Source of the DNA: JBBSAT01 sp044223665
GTDB taxonomy: Bacteria > Myxococcota_A > Polyangia > Polyangiales > Sandaracinaceae
DNA length: 64,000 nucleotides
Direction of reading: 5' to 3'
NCBI GenBank assembly: GCA_044223665.1
Contig: JBGALT010000023.1
Span: 5,226 to 69,225, forward strand
Shown: piece after piece, positions 9,549 through 20,819 of the stretch
How positions within the stretch are numbered: position 1 is the stretch's first letter
Layout of the letters: each line of letters opens with the position of its first letter
Position numbers and translations under genes: made by a program
Notes under the pieces: generated by a model
The model's database searches: none
What the model was told of the DNA's origin: nothing
The model's input: the letters and a program-made list of their open reading frames with translations, nothing else

Positions 9549-9790
9549 CGCGGCGGCAGTGTACGCCCGAAGCGCCGTGTCGAACGGCTCGCGGCTCAGG
9601 GGCCGCAGTGGCCGCGGGTGACGCACGCGCCCCGAGCGCAGTGCTCGGCAAGGAGTGCTCGCCCCGGAGGACCTGGACGGGAGCGGGCGCGGCCCGCGGA
9701 CGGGAGCCTTCCGTACGCGCGCGGCTCCGGCTGCATTTCGGACCGGCTACGGCGGATCGACCGGTCCTCGATCCCGCGGCGAGGTGTACC

Positions 9791-10210
9791 TCAGGGCTCG
9801 CGGAGCAGGTTGTGAAACGGCTTGCGGCTCTTCCACCGATAGGCGCCGAAGTCGCGCGTGTCGGTCGAGAGGATGTCACCCCGCCCGAGATGCTCCGCCA
9901 ACACGACGAGAGAGGCATCCGCGAGGTCCATCGGCAGCGAGCGGTACTTCACCATCAAGGCGTGCGCGCGCGCGAGGTCGGCGACGTCGAGCGAATGCAC
10001 GTGCACGGCGCCGGCCGCGACACTCTGGACGAACGACTCCTGTGCGCCGGGCCCCATGCGCTGAAGGAGCAAGTGACACGTCTCCGTCAGGACGGGCCAC
10101 GTGGTGACGAGCGGACCGCGGATGCCTCGCGCGGCCTCCGTGGCGACGCCGTGCCAGCGGTCGCGGCGATTGGCCAGTGCGACGAAGAACCCGGTGTCGG
10201 CGAGGATCAC
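9791..10210 (-). CDS. PIN-domain toxin (VapC-like)
   Basis: This 139-residue protein has the PIN ribonuclease layout: Asp5 in ILADTGFF, Glu43 in WPVLTETCH, Asp95/Asp98 in MDLADASLVVLAE, and Asp117/Asp120 in ILSTDTRDF. These acidic residues bind the metal ions for RNA cleavage in the family. The GTG start overlaps the stop of the antitoxin gene by 4 bp (GTGA), the usual antitoxin-then-toxin order with translational coupling. RNase activity is expected from the family; the RNA target is unknown. No sign of truncation. Confidence 0.93.
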   Translation of the reverse strand: MILADTGFFVALANRRDRWHGVATEAARGIRGPLVTTWPVLTETCHLLLQRMGPGAQESFVQSVAAGAVHVHSLDVADLARAHALMVKYRSLPMDLADASLVVLAEHLGRGDILSTDTRDFGAYRWKSRKPFHNLLREP

Positions 10211-10521
10211 GGGCTCTCGCGTCGTGTCCGACGTGCCTTCGTCCTCGCCCTCGCCTTCGAGTCGTGCCCGAAGTCGAGGTGACCCTTCACGTTGCTCGCG
10301 AGATCGGCCTCACCCTCGGCGCAAGCGACGAAACCGCTCTCGCGGAAGATCTGGTACGCGCTCCGTGGCTCCTCCGCGGCGAGACTCTCGGCGTAGCGCT
10401 CGATCGCGCGGACGAGCACTTGGGTGACCGACGCGTGCGTTCTTGCGCGGATCTCGTCGAGCCGCTTCGCGGAGGCGGCATCGAGGCGGGCGTTCACGCG
10501 AGTGCTGGTCCGAGCGGCCAT
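10207..10521 (-). CDS. Ribbon-helix-helix antitoxin
   Basis: A 104-residue protein. Residues ~5-45 form a ribbon-helix-helix fold: a short strand TSTRVNARLD followed by two helices (AASAKRLDEIRART and ASVTQVLVRAIERYAESL). Members of this fold dimerise and bind palindromic operators. The C-terminal half (FRESGFVACAEGEADL onward) is likely the toxin-neutralising tail and ends in a very basic stretch. The ATG abuts a perfect inverted repeat immediately upstream, which supports autoregulation. It precedes the PIN toxin with a 4-bp overlap. Confidence 0.9.
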   Translation of the reverse strand: MAARTSTRVNARLDAASAKRLDEIRARTHASVTQVLVRAIERYAESLAAEEPRSAYQIFRESGFVACAEGEADLASNVKGHLDFGHDSKARARTKARRTRRESP

Positions 10522-10540
10522 GTCATACGCACCGTATGAC
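10522..10540 (-). promoter_or_regulatory. Operator palindrome of the toxin-antitoxin operon
   Basis: GTCATAC, five spacer bases, then GTATGAC: a perfect 7-bp inverted repeat touching the antitoxin ATG. Its position and symmetry fit a site for the ribbon-helix-helix antitoxin. There is no room for a Shine-Dalgarno between it and the start, so the transcript may be leaderless (inference). Confidence 0.7.
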
Positions 10541-10619
10541 CCGGGAAGGTCGGCGTCAAACTCGACGGATCGCGGAAAGGTCGGCGGCGCCGCGCGGCGA
10601 ACGCGGCCTCCCGCGCCGC

Positions 10620-11930
10620 TCACCAGCAGTGCAGTGGCGCGCCCGGCATCTCCGTGACGCAGTCGGCCGAGGCCTGCGCGCAGTCGGCGCGGGTGGTGCA
10701 GAGCGGCGTGCACGCGCCGTAGTCGCCGAAGCCGGCGGGGCGACAGTACGCGCCCTCCGGGCAGTTCGGATGCTGGACCGAGCAGAAGCTGACGCAGTAG
10801 CCCTCGGGCCAGCCGTCGCGGTTGCAGCGGTGCGAGCGGCAGTCGGCGTCCGCCGAGCACGTCGCGCCCACTCCGGCGCCCGCCGCGTCGGTCGGCGCGC
10901 AGAGGCCACGGTAGAGATCGCAGTGCCCTCCCGCGCACTCGGCGTCGGACTGGCAGACCGGCTGGCAGGCCGTGCCGTCGCAGATGTAGCCGGTGCGGCA
11001 GACGCTGTTGTCGTGCAGCGTGCAGGGCGTCGAGCACGCGCCGAGGTCGCACACGAGGCTGCCGCACTCGGTGTCCTGCGTGCACGGGTGATTGCACCAG
11101 CCGTGCGACCAGCCGTACTCCGCCTCGGTGGCGCACACGCCGCCCGCGCAGTCGGCGTTGCAGCCGCACGCGCCCGAGTCGGGTGAGGCCCCGGCGGGGC
11201 CGGTGCACTCGCCCGGAAGCGTCAGCGCGCACACGCGCGAGCCGGCGGGCGTCGTCGCCGTGATGCAGCTCGTGGTCGAGAGCGCGCACGTTCCGTCCGC
11301 CTCGCAAGGCATCATGCAGAGGCCCCAGTCGTCGGCCGCGCTCGTCGTGTCGCCGACGCAGGTGGCGCCGTCGGGGCACGTCTGGCCGGCGATGGAGCAG
11401 TTCACGAGGCAACCGCCGCGGCTGCTGCAGAGGTCGCTGCGGCAGTCCGTGTCGCGCAGACAGGGCTCCGAGATGCCGGCGCCGGTGACCTCGGTCGAGG
11501 GATCGATGCACACGCCGGAGTACCGGTTGCAGCGTCCCGAGTGACAGTCGGAGTCGCGTAGGCAGAACGCGATGCACACGCCCCCCGTGCACACGCGCGA
11601 GGGACCGCAGTCGCTCGGGCCGGCGCACGTGCGCGCGCAGTAGGCGCCCGAGCTCAGCGTCCGACACGTGTAGCCCGGCGCGCACGCCGTGGTGTCGCAG
11701 GGCCGGCGGCAGAAGCCGCCCGCGAGGTGGCTCGTGTCCTCGGGCAAGCAGGCGGCGCCCGGCTGGCAGTCGCTCGTGCACAAGCAGGGGTCGGCGTCGG
11801 CCGAGCTCCCGGGCGCGCCGCAGAGCGCGCCGTCCTCACGAGTCACGACGCGGCTCGCGTCGACGTCGCCGCCGCCGCCGCCGCACGCGGCGACGATCAG
11901 GCCCGCCCAACACCAAGTTCTCGCTCGCAT
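10620..11930 (-). CDS. Cys-rich repeat lipoprotein
   Basis: A 436-residue lipoprotein, MRARTWCWAGLIVAAC with Cys16 as lipid site, followed by a Gly run. The start is set by GGAGGGG seven bases upstream. The mature part contains about ten copies of a disulfide-type unit of the form C-x(2-3)-D-x-D/E-C-x(3)-x-C-x(5-8)-G-x-C, for example CLRDSDCHSGRCNRYSGVC and CSADADCRSHRCNRD. Such arrays are frequent in myxobacterial surface proteins. It is the last gene of an apparent operon, 32 bp after the preceding lipoprotein gene. No enzymatic motif is seen; a structural or binding role outside the cell is likely. Confidence 0.85.
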   Translation of the reverse strand: MRARTWCWAGLIVAACGGGGGDVDASRVVTREDGALCGAPGSSADADPCLCTSDCQPGAACLPEDTSHLAGGFCRRPCDTTACAPGYTCRTLSSGAYCARTCAGPSDCGPSRVCTGGVCIAFCLRDSDCHSGRCNRYSGVCIDPSTEVTGAGISEPCLRDTDCRSDLCSSRGGCLVNCSIAGQTCPDGATCVGDTTSAADDWGLCMMPCEADGTCALSTTSCITATTPAGSRVCALTLPGECTGPAGASPDSGACGCNADCAGGVCATEAEYGWSHGWCNHPCTQDTECGSLVCDLGACSTPCTLHDNSVCRTGYICDGTACQPVCQSDAECAGGHCDLYRGLCAPTDAAGAGVGATCSADADCRSHRCNRDGWPEGYCVSFCSVQHPNCPEGAYCRPAGFGDYGACTPLCTTRADCAQASADCVTEMPGAPLHCW

Positions 11931-11962
11931 CGTCCCCTCCGACACGTTCGTCGTTCGTCAGC

Positions 11963-13363
11963 TCATCGCGGAAAGAGGTCGGGCATGCGCAGGCCGACGC
12001 CGCGCACGCCGGTGCCGCTTCGATCGTTCGAGGCGCCGCCTGCGTTCGTGTAGAGAAAGAGGAGCGTCCCGTCGCCGAGCGTCGCCAGCGAGGGGCGCGT
12101 CTGATCGCCCTCGTACGAGAGCGCGAGCGGGAAGTCGGTGCGCTCGCAGGCGCGGTTGGCGAAGAGCACGCGCCCGCGGGCGTCGAGGCCGAGAGCGCGG
12201 ATGCCGGTTCCGCTCGGATCGGTGCGCCCCGTGACGTCGCGCTCCGTCCACGCGACGAGGAAGCCGCCGGCGGCAAGCCCCGTCACGGAGAGGTCCGTCT
12301 CCGTCCCGCCCTCCGGGATGGACCCCAGTCGGAAGGGCTCTCCGTCGGGCGAGCGCTCCGAGCTCAGCAGCCCGGCCGCGGTGTCCACGAAGCTGGCGAA
12401 GGCGTGCCCGGCCACGCCGCCCTCGGGCAGCGTCCACGCCGCGAGGAGCTGTTGCCCGTCGTAGGCGCCCGCGATGCTCGAGGGCGCGTCGAGCAAAGTC
12501 ACGGCCTCTTCGGCGAGCAGCGTCGGCCCCGCGACGACGGCGAAGCGATCGTCGAGCACCGCGATGCGCACGCGAAAGCGCGAGACGCTCGTCTCGTACC
12601 AGAGCAGCGCGAAGTGCCCGTCCTCCATCGCGATCAGCGTGTGGTTCGAGGGCAGATCTCCGTCGGGCGGGAGCGCCGCCGCCGAGCCGTCGGGCGCGCG
12701 CCGCGTCTCGAGGAACGAGAGCGGCGCCGTCGTGCTCACGACGCGACCGAGCAGACGCGACGCGATCGGCGTGGAGCCGCTCCGCTCGATCTCGTTCCAC
12801 GAAACGACGAAGTGCCGCTGCGCCGCCGCGACCACGTGCGCCAGGCCGAGGAACACGCCGGGCCCCGGGTCGGCGACCAGGAGCGGCGGCGTGGTGCCGA
12901 ACGAGTTCGGACAGCCGTTCTCGCTCAACGGAATGGCCCACAGGCGCTGCTGCGTCGGCGTGCGCTCGCGGAACACGACGAGGCCCTGGTCGCCCGCGAG
13001 CGGCGGAAACGCGACCGCGGCGCCGTCGAGCCCGATCGTGTCGGGGCGCGTCCACGGGATCGTCGGCTCGCCGTCCATCTCGCAGGTGGGCAGCGAGGTG
13101 CCATCGGCGTCGAGGCGCGCGATGCGCAGCTCCGCGTGACCGGCGGCGTTGGTCGAGGTGAGCGCGAGCATGGCGCCCTGCCCGGCGATGGCGGCCACGG
13201 ACTCCACGTCGAGCGCCTGGTCGCCCTCGGTCCGCTGGTTCACGTCGTGCTCGGCCGGCCCGTGCCGATCGCACACGTCGATCGCGGTCGCGAGGGTGCA
13301 CGCGGGCATCAGGAGCGCGAGCCCCGACGCGAGCGCGAGCGATGCTCGTCGCGCCTGCCTCAT
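11963..13363 (-). CDS. Lipoprotein with beta-propeller-like repeats
   Basis: 466 residues with a signal MRQARRASLALASGLALLMPAC (Cys22). The mature protein is built from repeated beta-strand segments of the form 'value-gets-used' seen in secreted propeller proteins (LVAWTERDVTGRTDPSGTG, LYEG-like and GQQLLAAWTLP segments), suggesting six or seven blades. No catalytic residues recognised. Its ATG overlaps the stop of the upstream TPR/PEGA gene by 4 bp, so it belongs to the kinase operon. Probably a surface or periplasmic sensor or binding protein (inference). Confidence 0.82.
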   Translation of the reverse strand: MRQARRASLALASGLALLMPACTLATAIDVCDRHGPAEHDVNQRTEGDQALDVESVAAIAGQGAMLALTSTNAAGHAELRIARLDADGTSLPTCEMDGEPTIPWTRPDTIGLDGAAVAFPPLAGDQGLVVFRERTPTQQRLWAIPLSENGCPNSFGTTPPLLVADPGPGVFLGLAHVVAAAQRHFVVSWNEIERSGSTPIASRLLGRVVSTTAPLSFLETRRAPDGSAAALPPDGDLPSNHTLIAMEDGHFALLWYETSVSRFRVRIAVLDDRFAVVAGPTLLAEEAVTLLDAPSSIAGAYDGQQLLAAWTLPEGGVAGHAFASFVDTAAGLLSSERSPDGEPFRLGSIPEGGTETDLSVTGLAAGGFLVAWTERDVTGRTDPSGTGIRALGLDARGRVLFANRACERTDFPLALSYEGDQTRPSLATLGDGTLLFLYTNAGGASNDRSGTGVRGVGLRMPDLFPR

Positions 13364-14627
13364 CGGTCGAGCGACACCGTCGCCTCGCTCGTCGCGGGCG
13401 GCTGCAGGGTGAGATCGAGGACCAGCGTCACGGCGAGGATCACGGTTCCCGTCGCCACGAGCACGTCGGCGCTCAGCGCCGTGCTGCGCTGCGTGTCGAG
13501 CGCGGCGCGCGTGGGATCGGCGAAGAACGCGTCCCGCTGGACGAGCGCCATCCCGCCGGCGACGGCCCCTCCGATCACCGTGGCCGCGCCGACGCCGTAG
13601 CCGATCCAGCGCAGCGCCGGCCACTCCCAGCTCGACGGCGGACGCAGCGTCACGGCGAGACGCGTCGCGCCACCGGCCTCGAGCACCACCTCGCGCGAGA
13701 TGCCTTCGAGCCCCGCGCTCTCGACCCGCACGCGGTGCGTACCGACGCCGATCGTGTCGAGCGTGAGCGGCACGGCGCCCACGTCCCGATCGTCGACGAG
13801 CACGCGCGCGCCCTCGGGCTCGCCCTCCACCGAGAGGACGGCGACGGTGCTCGCCTCGCGCGGGAGCGTGATGCTCACGCTCGTCTCCTGCGCTTCGGAC
13901 ACGTCGACCGTGCGCTGCGCGTCGACCCAGCCGTCGCGCCGGGCCCGGATCCGCAGCTCGCCCACGGGCACCTCGACGCGAAGAGGCGTGGTCCCGAGCA
14001 CCTCGCCGCTGCGCTCGTTCTCGATCGTCGCGCCGCTCGGCTCGGTGCTCACGACGAGCGTGCCGAGGATCGGGGGGAGCGTGATCGCGAGCGCGACGGT
14101 GGCGCCGATCGTCGCCTCGACGGGCTGCGTCCCGTCGTGATGGCCCGCCGCGCGGAAGGTCAGCGTGTGGGCGCCGCCGGGGATCGCGAGCAGCACGGGC
14201 GTCGTGCCCCACGAGCCGAGCTCGACGCGATCGACGAAGACCTCTGCGCCGGGCGGGTCGCTCGTGAGCTGGAGGAGCGCGACGCGTGGGGCCAACGTCC
14301 CGAGCGCCGACTCGGTCTCGGCGCGCGCGCTGGCGAGGTGCTCGTCGCCTTCGCTCGCGCGCAGGAACGTCTGGTACCAGTTGAACGCCTGCACCGGGCG
14401 ATCGAGCAGCGCGTACGTCTGCGCGACGTCGTGCGCGAGCGTCGGCATCGGCACGAGGCGGTAGGCCTCGAGGAACATGTCGAGCGCTTCCTGGTAGCGA
14501 CCCTGGCGGTAGTACTCCTGCCCGAGCTCGCGCCGCGTGCGCGACTCGCTCGCGTCGTCCGCGCGCGCGGCGGCGGGCGCGAGCGCGACGGTCGTGAGGA
14601 CGAGCGAAACGACGAAGAGCGCGCGCC

Positions 14628-14631
<4 letters not shown>
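13360..14631 (-). CDS. TPR and PEGA-domain envelope protein
   Basis: The GTG start overlaps the kinase stop by 4 bp (GTGA). The 423-residue product has a cleavable signal (VVSLVLTTVALAPAAARA), a TPR-type helical segment at ~30-105 (RELGQEYYRQGRYQEALDMF), then three successive PEGA-type beta units beginning with LLQLTSDPPGAEVFVDR, LVVSTEPSGATIEN and VLSVEGEPEGARVLVDD. Near the C-terminus there are two hydrophobic helices (~345-370 and ~393-412). The layout suggests an envelope protein whose PEGA modules bind cell-surface components. It sits directly behind a kinase that also ends in a PEGA-like domain, so the two probably act together. Confidence 0.87.
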
Positions 14632-16334
<1,703 letters not shown>

Positions 16335-16346
16335 CGGCCGCCGAGC

Positions 16347-17165
16347 CTACCTCGCCGCGCGTCCGCCCGGGTGGGCGGAGCGGAGCGCCGCGAAGAATTG
16401 CCTATGCCGAGTTGGCGCGGCCCACCCGCGGCCCGACCGTCGACACGGGGAAGGACGAGACCGCGGGGTCGCGCCACGGTCACGAACGGCGGATCGGACG
16501 ATCGATGTCGACGCCCGAGCACGCCGACGGCGGAGCAGAAACGCGAGCGCCATCGCAGCCGTCCACCACGCCGCGGCGGGTCCGGTCGGGCGCGCCGCAG
16601 AACATCCACACGCAGCTTGCGGCCCTCGTGCTGCCGCGGCGGCGGTGGACGGAGGGATCGGTGGTGGCGGCGGCGGTGCTGGCTCGGGGTGCACGCAGCG
16701 GAAGCCAGCGTCCGGGATCCACACGCGGACGCGCTGGCAGCCAATGGGAACGCCCCGGGCGGGAGGCGCGCCCAAGGAACCGATGCCCGACGGCATCACG
16801 AAGCTCTCGACGACCGCTGCGTCGGGAGCCGGATCACAGACGCCCTCCACGACGACGTAGTCCGTGCCCATCGATTCCATCTCGGGTGGCATGGGCCCTC
16901 GGCGGCCATCCCACTCTGGACCGACGTGGCGCGTGCCGAGCTCGAGCCCGACGACCTCGATGCGGCGTCCGTCCGCGCATGCCCAGTCTTCGCGCGCGAG
17001 GTTGGGCACGCACGCCGCGAAGTGGCCGTGGCCGCTTCCCACTTCTTCGGAACGGGATCCGCGGGGGCAGTCGGTACGAGGCTCGGCCGGCCCGAGGACA
17101 TCCGCGTGGGCGGACGATGCGACGAACAGGACGCACAGCACGAGTGTCCTCACGGCGGTGGACAT
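16347..17165 (-). CDS. Secreted protein with MYXO-CTERM-like sorting signal
   Basis: 272 residues; the ATG is preceded by AGGAG seven bases upstream and starts a signal peptide (TAVRTLVLCVLFVASSAHA). The mature part holds paired cysteines and a Pro run. Near residue 190 there is a cysteine-turn CGCSAARPTGP followed by a hydrophobic helix and RRRR, the layout of the MYXO-CTERM surface-anchoring signal. Unusually about 50 Arg/Ser/Pro-rich residues follow the Arg cluster, where such proteins normally end within a few residues. A one-base shift just after the Arg cluster would end the protein at a stop near 16480, so loss of the native stop by a frameshift is possible. It ends 12 bp from the kinase start and is in the same orientation. 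Confidence 0.72.
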   Translation of the reverse strand: MSTAVRTLVLCVLFVASSAHADVLGPAEPRTDCPRGSRSEEVGSGHGHFAACVPNLAREDWACADGRRIEVVGLELGTRHVGPEWDGRRGPMPPEMESMGTDYVVVEGVCDPAPDAAVVESFVMPSGIGSLGAPPARGVPIGCQRVRVWIPDAGFRCVHPEPAPPPPPPIPPSTAAAAARGPQAACGCSAARPTGPAAAWWTAAMALAFLLRRRRARASTSIVRSAVRDRGATPRSRPSPCRRSGRGWAAPTRHRQFFAALRSAHPGGRAAR

Positions 17166-17433
17166 GGCTGCTCCTGCCAGATGCTCGCCGGGCACGTCCG
17201 TCCCGCTGGCCAAAACGATGGAGCGCGCGGTGGCTGCGTTGGGCATGTCGCGTCGCGGGCAAGAGTGCCTCGAAGCGGGTGCGCGACACCAGCAGGGGTG
17301 CTCGTCGGTCGGCGCGCTGGCCGGGCGCGCGCCGAGCCGCTCTACGTCGGCGGCGCAGGCGCCGTGGCTGTCCCGGAACCGATCGCGGGGCTCCAGCCCT
17401 CGTCGTGCCCGTGTGACGGTGTACGATCGCGCG

Positions 17434-18870
17434 ATGTCTCGTCGCCGCGCCGGATCCGGCATCGCTCTCGCGCTCGCTCTCGCGCTCGTTCCTGCGTGCT
17501 CGACCCCGACCGCGCCCGAGATGGACGCCGGGGCCGACGCATTCGCGTCCGACGACGCAGGCCGGGACGCCGGTCACGACGCGGGCGCCCACGCCGGCCA
17601 CGATGCAGGCATCGACGCCGGGAGCGACGGCGGCACCGACGCGAGCAACGACGGCGGGACGGACGCGCCCGACGACACGAGCGGATGTGCGGTCGGCGTG
17701 CGCTGCGACGGCGTCTGCGTCGATCTCACCAGCGACCCGGCCCACTGCGGCGCGTGCAACAGTCCGTGCCCGAGCGCGCCACACGCCACGGCCACCTGCG
17801 AGCCGACCGGATGCGGCTTCGCTTGCGACGCCGGTTTCGACGACTGCGACGGCGTGCCCTCGACAGGCTGCGAGACACCGCTCGACACGGCGACCGACTG
17901 CGGTGCGTGCGACACCGTCTGCGCGAACCCCACGGCGCTCTGTGCGTCGTCGGGCGGCGGCCACACCTGTGTCGCCGGCTGCGTCGCACCGGCGCCGCTG
18001 CTCTGCGGCACGAGCTGCGTCGACCCGACGTCGGACGCGTCCAACTGCGCGTCGTGCGGGCGCGTCTGCACCGCACCGGCGAACGCGACGGCGCGCTGCG
18101 ACGCGAGCGCGTGCGACTTCACGTGCGACACCGGCTTCCACGACTGCGGAGGCGCGTGCGCGGCCGACGGTGACGTCGCGACGTGCGGAGCGCGTTGTAC
18201 GCCCTGCAATGCGGTGTCCGGCGCGTCGGTCACGTGCGACGGCGTCTCGTGCGGCTACGTGTGCGACGCGGGGCGCCACGACTGCGACGGCAGCGAGAGC
18301 AACGGCTGCGAGTGCGCCACGGGTCGCTGTGCGGGCGCCGCGTGCGATCCGCGCGGGAGCGCGACGAACCCGGGCACGTCGTGCACGGACATCCTCGTGC
18401 GCGGGCCGAGCAGCCCGACCGGGAGCTACTGGATCTCGCCCGAGGGTGGCGCGGCGATCCAGGTCACGTGCGACATGACGACGGACGGCGGCGGCTGGAC
18501 GCTCGTGACCGACGCCGTCGCGCCCCGCTGGCCTGCCGGCACGCACACGTACCTCTATCTGTACGGCACGCGCTGGTACCAGTCGCCACCCACCACGCTG
18601 CTCTGGAGCTGGACCGTGGGCCAGCAGCAGGTCGGCGACTACCGCTTCTTCGACGGCACCACGACCGGCAGCGCGACGTGCACCGGCTCGGCGGAGGTTC
18701 CGTACTGGGGCGTGGGCTGCTCGAATGGGCCGGGGCCCCAGGTGAAGGTGCTGCCGATCTACGCGGCGGCACCCGGGACGGGGCAGGTCGAGATCTGCCA
18801 GGACCGCCCCTTCGCGTTCCCGGTGGGCCCGTGCACACCGGGAGCCGTCGTCGCGATCTACGTGCGCTGA
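17434..18870 (+). CDS. Cys-rich lipoprotein with fibrinogen-like C-terminal domain
   Basis: 478 residues: a lipoprotein signal ending at Cys22 (ALALVPAC), then a long Asp/Ala/Gly linker with repeats of DAGHDAG type, then a cysteine-rich zone (~80-305) of repeated blocks such as CGACNSPCPSAPHATATC and CASCGRVCTAPANATARC. The C-terminal ~160 residues resemble the N-terminal part of fibrinogen-related domains: CTDILV, SYWISPEGG, VTCDMTTDGGGWTLV. Such domains bind sugars or protein ligands at surfaces. Lipid-anchored and surface-displayed adhesin or recognition protein is the likely role. The 268 bp before it form a divergent promoter region with the MYXO-CTERM gene. Confidence 0.85.
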   Translation: MSRRRAGSGIALALALALVPACSTPTAPEMDAGADAFASDDAGRDAGHDAGAHAGHDAGIDAGSDGGTDASNDGGTDAPDDTSGCAVGVRCDGVCVDLTSDPAHCGACNSPCPSAPHATATCEPTGCGFACDAGFDDCDGVPSTGCETPLDTATDCGACDTVCANPTALCASSGGGHTCVAGCVAPAPLLCGTSCVDPTSDASNCASCGRVCTAPANATARCDASACDFTCDTGFHDCGGACAADGDVATCGARCTPCNAVSGASVTCDGVSCGYVCDAGRHDCDGSESNGCECATGRCAGAACDPRGSATNPGTSCTDILVRGPSSPTGSYWISPEGGAAIQVTCDMTTDGGGWTLVTDAVAPRWPAGTHTYLYLYGTRWYQSPPTTLLWSWTVGQQQVGDYRFFDGTTTGSATCTGSAEVPYWGVGCSNGPGPQVKVLPIYAAAPGTGQVEICQDRPFAFPVGPCTPGAVVAIYVR

Positions 18871-18986
18871 GCGCGAGGCGTGCTCGCCGCGAGGCCCGGC
18901 GGAGGCACAGGCGCACGCGCAGTCCCGAGCCGCGAGCGGCCTTGTTTTCGAGTGACAGTCGCGCATCGCAGGCCGAAGCTCTTCGA

Positions 18987-20708
18987 ATGGGGCTTTGCCG
19001 GGCATCCTTCCTCGCCGTGGCGGTGTGGGTGGCGGGTTGCGTGGTGTCGAGCACGCCGGCGTCCGACGTCGGCGTCGATGCGCCCACGACGGAGGCAGGC
19101 TGCGTCGAAGGCACGAGTCGGTGCGATGGCCACACCGTGGCCACCTGTACCGGCGGGATCTTCGTGCCGGGCGAAGTCTGCGATCCGGCGGCGGGCCAGG
19201 TCTGCGGCGTGGGCCGCTGCGTGGAGCCTTGCGCCGCGGCGCGCGACTCGCGGAGCTACATCGGATGCGAGTACTGGTCGGTGGTGACCCCCAATCCGGT
19301 CATTCGCGGGGCCCTGGCGCAGCCTTTCGCGATCGTCGTGTCGAGCGTCTGGGACGACGAGGTCACCGTCCGCGTGGAGGGTCCCGATCCGGCGCTGTCG
19401 GGCGCGAGCCGCGTGGTGACCGAAGTCGCGGTGCCGCCCCGCGGGATGTTGCCCATCCCGCTGCCGGCGGATCCCTTCGGGGGCAGCGTGCCCGGCGGCG
19501 AGGAGGCGCTCGTGGGGCGGGTGAGCTCCGCGCTCGTGCCGGGCGCCGCGTACCGCGTGACGAGCTCGCTACCGGTGGTCGTCTATCAGTTCAACCCGTT
19601 CGAAGACTCGCCGGACGCCTCGCCGCGCGACTCCGCCGACGCGACGCTGCTCCTGCCGGCGAGCACACTCGGGACCGACTACTGGGGGATCTCGTCGAGC
19701 TCGCACGCGAGCGGCGCCCTCTCGTTCCCCGGCGTTCCCGGCTTCTTGGTGCTGGTCGCCACCGAGGACGACACCGTGATCGACGTCCTTCTCTCGTCCC
19801 ACGTGGAGCCGCCGTCGCCGGTCGTTCCCGTCGCGGGGCTCGAGGTCACCACCGCGGCGGCGCACCCCGGCGAGACGCTGCAGGTCCATCTGCGCCGCGG
19901 GGACGTCCTCAAGTTGTTCTCGGAGACCGACTTCGCCGCCGATGCCACCTGCACGACGTTCGATCGGAGTGGCGGCTGCACTGGCGGTCCTGCGTACGAT
20001 CTCACGGGCTCGCACATCACCTCGAGCCATCCGATCGCCGTCATCGGCGGCCACGTCTGTACCTACGTGCCCTACGACCGACTCTACTGCGATCACTTGG
20101 AAGAGCAGCTCATGCCGACCCCCACGTGGAGCCGCTCGAGCTACGCGCTGCCGTCGCGCTCACGGGCGCCGGGGATCCCCGACGTGTTCCGCGTGGTGTC
20201 CGCGGCGGACGCCAACGTGGTGACCTTCACGCCGCCGAGCGTCCACGCGCCCATCACCCTCGCCGCGGGAGAGTTCTTCGAGCTGCAGAGCGAGGCCCCG
20301 TTCCTGGTGAGCGGAACCGGCCGGCTCGCGGTCGCCCAGTACCTCGTCGGAGACGACTATGCAGGGGTCGGCGCGCCCCCGGCGGTGGGCGATCCTTCGC
20401 TGGGGGTCTCGGTCCCGATCGATCAGTACCGAAGCCGGTACGACTTCCTCGTGCCGCGCAGCTACCCGGAGACCTACCTGACGCTGGTCTCGACGGCCGG
20501 TACGGAGATCCGTCTCGATGACGCGCTCCTGACCGAGCCCACCACACCCATCGCGGGGACCGACGCGGTGGTGATGCACGCGCCCGTGACCGGCGGGCCG
20601 CACCACATCGAGGGAGGCGCGCCCTTCGGGATCATCGTGTACGGCTTCGCGAGCACGACGTCGTACCTCTACTCGGGCGGCCTGAACCTCGACGAGCTCG
20701 TGTTCTGA
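18987..20708 (+). CDS. IgGFc-binding-domain lipoprotein
   Basis: 573 residues with signal MGLCRASFLAVAVWVAGC (Cys18), a short Cys-rich module (residues ~35-80), then a large domain typical of the IgGFc-binding N-terminal family: PFAIVVSSVWDDEVTVRVEG, YQFNPFE, TDYWGISSS, HITSSHPIAVIGGHVC and PVTGGPHHIEGGAPFGIIVYGF. Domains of this family occur in myxobacterial surface lipoproteins; the ligand is not known in bacteria. The gene follows the fibrinogen-like gene by 116 bp in the same direction, and the two probably serve the same surface-recognition purpose. Complete, no anomaly. Confidence 0.88.
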   Translation: MGLCRASFLAVAVWVAGCVVSSTPASDVGVDAPTTEAGCVEGTSRCDGHTVATCTGGIFVPGEVCDPAAGQVCGVGRCVEPCAAARDSRSYIGCEYWSVVTPNPVIRGALAQPFAIVVSSVWDDEVTVRVEGPDPALSGASRVVTEVAVPPRGMLPIPLPADPFGGSVPGGEEALVGRVSSALVPGAAYRVTSSLPVVVYQFNPFEDSPDASPRDSADATLLLPASTLGTDYWGISSSSHASGALSFPGVPGFLVLVATEDDTVIDVLLSSHVEPPSPVVPVAGLEVTTAAAHPGETLQVHLRRGDVLKLFSETDFAADATCTTFDRSGGCTGGPAYDLTGSHITSSHPIAVIGGHVCTYVPYDRLYCDHLEEQLMPTPTWSRSSYALPSRSRAPGIPDVFRVVSAADANVVTFTPPSVHAPITLAAGEFFELQSEAPFLVSGTGRLAVAQYLVGDDYAGVGAPPAVGDPSLGVSVPIDQYRSRYDFLVPRSYPETYLTLVSTAGTEIRLDDALLTEPTTPIAGTDAVVMHAPVTGGPHHIEGGAPFGIIVYGFASTTSYLYSGGLNLDELVF

Positions 20709-20819
20709 GCGCCGACGCGAGAACGACCGAGCCGAGCGAGACGTGAGCCCGTCGACGCGACGGTCCCATCGTGGCGCGAGCCCGATGCCAGGGCTCGACG
20801 CCCGTGGCACTCTCCCTCG

